Of a DNA stretch of 64,000 bases, positions 61,163-64,000 are shown one piece after another. Every line of letters starts with the position of its first letter. The first letter of the stretch is position 1. Position numbers and translations under genes: made by a program. The stretch spans positions 46,755-110,754 of the forward strand of contig JARGOP010000009.1 of the NCBI GenBank assembly GCA_029233965.1, in the 5' to 3' direction. The notes below the pieces were generated by a model. That model saw nothing but the letters and a program-made list of their open reading frames with translations. It ran no database searches and was not told the DNA's origin. This DNA comes from Verrucomicrobiales bacterium. Its GTDB lineage: Bacteria > Verrucomicrobiota > Verrucomicrobiia > Verrucomicrobiales > DEV007.

Positions 61163-63214
61163 TCAGTCCTTCGCAGGAGAGGGGAGACGTTCCAGAAGAA
61201 GTCCCTGATAGGCGGCCGGAATGACGATGCGTCCCTGCCAGAATGCGCAGGCTCCGGGGTGGCCGGTCAGCTTATATTCGTTGATCAGGGTCGGATTGGT
61301 CACATCCGAGATGTCGAGGACCTGGACCAGCTGTTCATGCCGGCGCGAAAGAGCGAGTCGTTCTCCCTGAGTGGAGGGACGACCGCGGAGGTGTTGGCCT
61401 TTGACGCCGTAGGCGGGGAGCTCGCTCACTTCCCGCATCTCACCGGGCCGGAGAATCTGAATTTTTCCTCCTTTGACGATGAGAAGGTCGTCGCCAAAGG
61501 CACAGGCGCCGTCGGTCCAACTGAAAAGGCGCTCATCAGGGCTGTTGCCGATATGCTTCGGGGTCTCTCCGCTCACGTCATACCAGGCGGGACCACTCCG
61601 ATGCCAATGGGCAACCAGATAGCGGCCACCCAGCATTTCCGGCACGAGCTGATCTCCGTAGAAGAGGCCGACCTGCGAGTCTTTGAGCACGATTTCCGGA
61701 TGCGCCGGGTCTTCGAGGTCGGCGATCAGGGTCTGGGCGCTTCCCCAGTGGAGAAGCGCAAAGCGCCCCGGCGGAGGGCAGACGACCTGTTTCACGTTGC
61801 GACCCTTCAACTGCAGCCGGCCGATTTCGGAGAGGGAGAGATCCGGCTGGATTTCGTAGGTCGCGAGGCCTCCGGCGCTTTCCGCGGCATAGAGGCGGTT
61901 CCCGGAAACAGAGACGTGAAAGACCTCGGAGGTCGTGGGGGTGATGCTCACCGGGGTCATCGTCTCGTCAGAGAGGCGGAGGGCCTGGATTCCGGCGACC
62001 CCGCAGGCGGTCCAGGCGATATCGCCGACCACGGTCACGGAGCGAACCTGCCCTTCGGGACGGTAGGAGAGAAAATCGGGATCAGGGGGCGGGGAGTTCG
62101 CGGGAAGGCTGGTTCGAAGTGCTGCATCCGACTCCACCACTGTGGGCACCGCCATTCCGGGGGCAGGAACGACGTAGAGCCCGGAGTAGATCCCCGCCGC
62201 GTAGATGACGCCGTCGCCGAGGGCAATGCCTCCGACCGGGTCGGGCTCGTCTCTTCGTTCCGGAACCGGGAGCACCGAATGCGCGACGATCTTCGGCTCA
62301 TGGATCCTTCTGATATCGACCACGAAGAGGCCGTTCCAGGTGTCAGCGACAACGCAGTGATCCCCGCCGATCCGGGCGGCCCACATGTCATTGCTGATAT
62401 GATAGGAGGGCGGGAATTTCACTCCGGATACCGGAACAGGGTTTGTCGGGTCGGAAATGTCATAGATCTCGAGGCCGTGCCCTTTGCCCTCGCCGTCTTC
62501 CTTCGTTTTTGCCCTCGCATGATGACCGGTCGCGGCGAAGCAGTATTGGCCCCGCAGGCAACCGCCATCCCCGTAGCCGTCGAGCAGAGCCTCGGCCACC
62601 AGTTTCGGCGCTAGGGGATTCCGGACGTCGGCAACGAGCAGCTTTTTCGGCGCCCAGTCTCCAATGTAAAGAAAACCGTCCCGCGCCCAGCAGGATTGAG
62701 CTTCGCCGGTCTTGAGGGTGCTGAGGTGGCGTGGCTTTTCCGGATCGGAAACATCGACGATTTCGACTCCGTAGCAGCGGATCGCGATGAAGGCGATCGA
62801 TCCGGAAACCCAGATCCCGGTGGCCATTTCGATGGTGTCGTAGTGACTGATGACCCTCGGATTACTGTCCTCGGAGATATCGATCAGCCAGAGCCCGTCC
62901 TGTCTCGCCGTGACATAGGCGATCTGATCGCGGATTGCGATCTGGCGTGTGTTCCCGAGTCCATCCAGCCCGCCCAGAAGTTTCGGTGATTCCGCTTCGG
63001 TGATGTCGGTCACATAAAACCGGCCGCGGCCTGTCGCATAGAGCCGATCTCCGGAAACCTCAACCGCCTGGCAGGGGCCGATTTCCGGAACCGCTTGAGG
63101 AGGAAGAGGCTTGCCGTAAGTTCCGGACGGATGAAAATATTCGGCAGCCGGGCAGAGGCTGATCACAAAAAGGCAGAGGAGCGGTGAAAGAAATTTCAGG
63201 GGAAAGGGAAGCAT
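61163..63214 (-). CDS. secreted beta-propeller protein with LVIVD repeats
   Basis: The 683-residue protein starts with a signal peptide (LKFLSPLLCLFVISLCPAAEYF). It is built of repeating blades. Phrases such as LYATGRGRFYVTDITEAESP, LWLIDISEDSNPRVIS, VEIVDVSDPEKPRHLS, LEIYDISDPTNPVPVS and VQVLDISDVTNPTLINEY are the LVIVD repeat consensus. Two propellers are likely at this length. Such proteins usually bind sugars or act as scaffolds; no enzyme motif is visible. The longer frame to 63442 has no signal peptide. It is convergent with the DUF1501 gene. Confidence 0.85.
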   Translation of the reverse strand: MLPFPLKFLSPLLCLFVISLCPAAEYFHPSGTYGKPLPPQAVPEIGPCQAVEVSGDRLYATGRGRFYVTDITEAESPKLLGGLDGLGNTRQIAIRDQIAYVTARQDGLWLIDISEDSNPRVISHYDTIEMATGIWVSGSIAFIAIRCYGVEIVDVSDPEKPRHLSTLKTGEAQSCWARDGFLYIGDWAPKKLLVADVRNPLAPKLVAEALLDGYGDGGCLRGQYCFAATGHHARAKTKEDGEGKGHGLEIYDISDPTNPVPVSGVKFPPSYHISNDMWAARIGGDHCVVADTWNGLFVVDIRRIHEPKIVAHSVLPVPERRDEPDPVGGIALGDGVIYAAGIYSGLYVVPAPGMAVPTVVESDAALRTSLPANSPPPDPDFLSYRPEGQVRSVTVVGDIAWTACGVAGIQALRLSDETMTPVSITPTTSEVFHVSVSGNRLYAAESAGGLATYEIQPDLSLSEIGRLQLKGRNVKQVVCPPPGRFALLHWGSAQTLIADLEDPAHPEIVLKDSQVGLFYGDQLVPEMLGGRYLVAHWHRSGPAWYDVSGETPKHIGNSPDERLFSWTDGACAFGDDLLIVKGGKIQILRPGEMREVSELPAYGVKGQHLRGRPSTQGERLALSRRHEQLVQVLDISDVTNPTLINEYKLTGHPGACAFWQGRIVIPAAYQGLLLERLPSPAKD

Positions 63215-63593
63215 GGCAGCGTCGGACCATTGCACTGTATGCTCATCCTTGAACACGGCCGTGATCGTGGAGTCCGCCGCGTGGACTGCGGGAACCAGAC
63301 TGCCGCGGCAGCCTTCCGAAGGATAGGTCGTGATTTCCGGAGCACTGATGTTTGCGGTCCCTGCGTAAAAGTAATTCAGGCCTGAATGCGCATATGGGGA
63401 TTGCAGAAAGACGTTTGCCTTTTCCGGGGAATATCGGAACATTATGGGCTGTTAGGATCTTCTTGTACAGCGTCGGGCGTTTCGCCCTCGTTACATGCAA
63501 GAGCAGAGCTTCTCTCAATTTTCCAGGAATAGTGATGTTCGGATTCCCGGTGAGTTCGAGCACTAGGATTCGTTAGCCTTTGGATGTGGTCAG
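63215..63593. other. 379-bp gap without a supported gene
   Basis: The region upstream of the LVIVD gene and of the partial deiminase gene contains open frames on the minus strand (to 63563), but none has a recognisable start, motif or coding feel. No terminator or promoter stands out. It may hold the divergent promoters of both neighbours. Confidence 0.5.
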
Positions 63594-63596
63594 TTG

Positions 63597-64000
63597 GTGA
63601 CCAATTATCCACAGACTTTTGTCGATTTTGTATCTCTGTTGCATGAGCGATTGCCTCTCTTTGGTGTCGCCGACCCTACCGTGATTCGACTCGGAGAAAT
63701 TCTCCTCGGGACGGCGGGGCTCCCGAAAGATGCTGTTACTTTCCTGCCGCTGAAGACTTCTTCCGTCTGGCTGCGGGACTATTCTCCTGTGTCTGCCGTG
63801 GATCGTAAAGGAAACCGTGTCCTCCTCAAATTCCGGCATGATCACATGAAAAACCGGGACGATATCGGTGCCTACGACGTTCTCCGGAGGCATTTCAGAA
63901 GTTTGGGGCGTGAAGTCGGAATTTTCTTGGAAGGCGGAAACCTGATTTCCAACGGAGCGGGTCTTTCGATCAGTTCGAAAACCATCATCAGGCAGAATTC
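63597..64000 (+). CDS. agmatine deiminase / peptidylarginine deiminase family protein, 3' partial
   Basis: The frame runs off the right edge. It shows TFVDFVSLLHERLPLFGVAD, SSVWLRDYSPVSAVD (the W-x-R-D-x-x-P motif), HMKNRDDIGAYDVLRRHF and VGIFLEGGNLISNGAGLS (the EGGN motif of the PPAD family). The start is uncertain: GTG 63597 and TTG 63594 are the options after the TAG at 63564, and neither yields the usual N-terminal block, so the N-terminus may be degenerate or in another frame. The family hydrolyses agmatine or peptidyl-arginine to citrulline derivatives; the catalytic Cys lies beyond the window. Confidence 0.7.
   Translation, partial: MTNYPQTFVDFVSLLHERLPLFGVADPTVIRLGEILLGTAGLPKDAVTFLPLKTSSVWLRDYSPVSAVDRKGNRVLLKFRHDHMKNRDDIGAYDVLRRHFRSLGREVGIFLEGGNLISNGAGLSISSKTIIRQN

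Noticed and set aside
61259..62614. 451-codon plus-strand frame antisense to the LVIVD gene
   Set aside because: It lies wholly within the LVIVD coding region, whose repeats are convincing; no motif supports the antisense product.
63243..63563. 106-codon minus-strand frame upstream of the LVIVD gene
   Set aside because: The composition (KLREALLLHVTRAKRP) hints at a protein, but there is no family match, no good start context and it overlaps another equally open frame; the evidence is too weak to call a gene.

Overview
The window looks like a chromosomal segment from a free-living, probably aquatic or marine member of the Verrucomicrobiota (Planctomycetes-Verrucomicrobia-Chlamydiae group). 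The signs are a paired PSCyt1/DUF1549/DUF1553 cytochrome and DUF1501 protein, a second DUF1501 protein, two CxPSR sulfatases, a DUF1080 protein, an altronate dehydratase family enzyme, a planctomycete-type cytochrome fused to DUF4384, and many secreted proteins of unknown function, all beside ordinary housekeeping genes. This is inference from gene families; no rRNA is present. I see no prophage, insertion sequence, integron or CRISPR array.

Layout. 1-10.4 kb: partial D-Ala-D-Ala dipeptidase, a DUF3597 protein, a minus-strand yaaA operon with two secreted unknowns, a dus gene, a radical SAM/SPASM enzyme beside a DhnA-type aldolase, a secreted SNase-HhH nuclease overlapping a small six-repeat protein that resembles the 7(1) septoil-knot family, and mgtE. 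10.4-16.5 kb: tRNA-Lys, a HAD hydrolase, then the nusA-infB-rbfA-nrnA information-processing block without rimP. 16.5-19.9 kb: secreted/membrane unknowns (one frameshifted) and a duplicated NfeD-type membrane protease. 19.9-26.3 kb: sulfatase, His-rich lipoprotein, diheme cytochrome lipoprotein, triheme/DUF4384 protein and an OmpA-domain protein. 26.5-36.4 kb: DUF1080, class II aldolase, aat, thiH-thiS, acpP, a LysM protein with a dead-looking L,D-transpeptidase domain, accA, a SpoU methyltransferase and a second sulfatase. 36.4-38.7 kb is a decay zone: a NhaR-like LysR regulator that has lost its DNA-binding head abuts an isocitrate dehydrogenase carrying a frameshift and a stop. 38.9-44.4 kb: small membrane protein, MscS channel operon, aroB, miaA, RRM protein. 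44.9-64 kb: DUF1501, altronate dehydratase/SDR divergent pair, secreted two-gene operon, a candidate sRNA behind a sigma-54-like promoter, GNAT, a nucleosidase-like protein, a second G-run frameshifted gene (membrane-anchored HhH protein), a lipoprotein protease, a polymer-degradation style cluster (SGNH hydrolase, Gfo/Idh/MocA, PSCyt1, DUF1501, LVIVD-repeat protein) and a partial agmatine deiminase family gene.

Most notable unexplained structure: the septoil-knot-like repeat protein overlapping the nuclease gene; a family of three 31-bp palindromic intergenic repeats; two frameshifts in G runs, each repaired by one extra G; the lysR/icd wreck; a U-tract terminator placed just before nusA; and the sigma-54-like promoter/terminator unit without an ORF.
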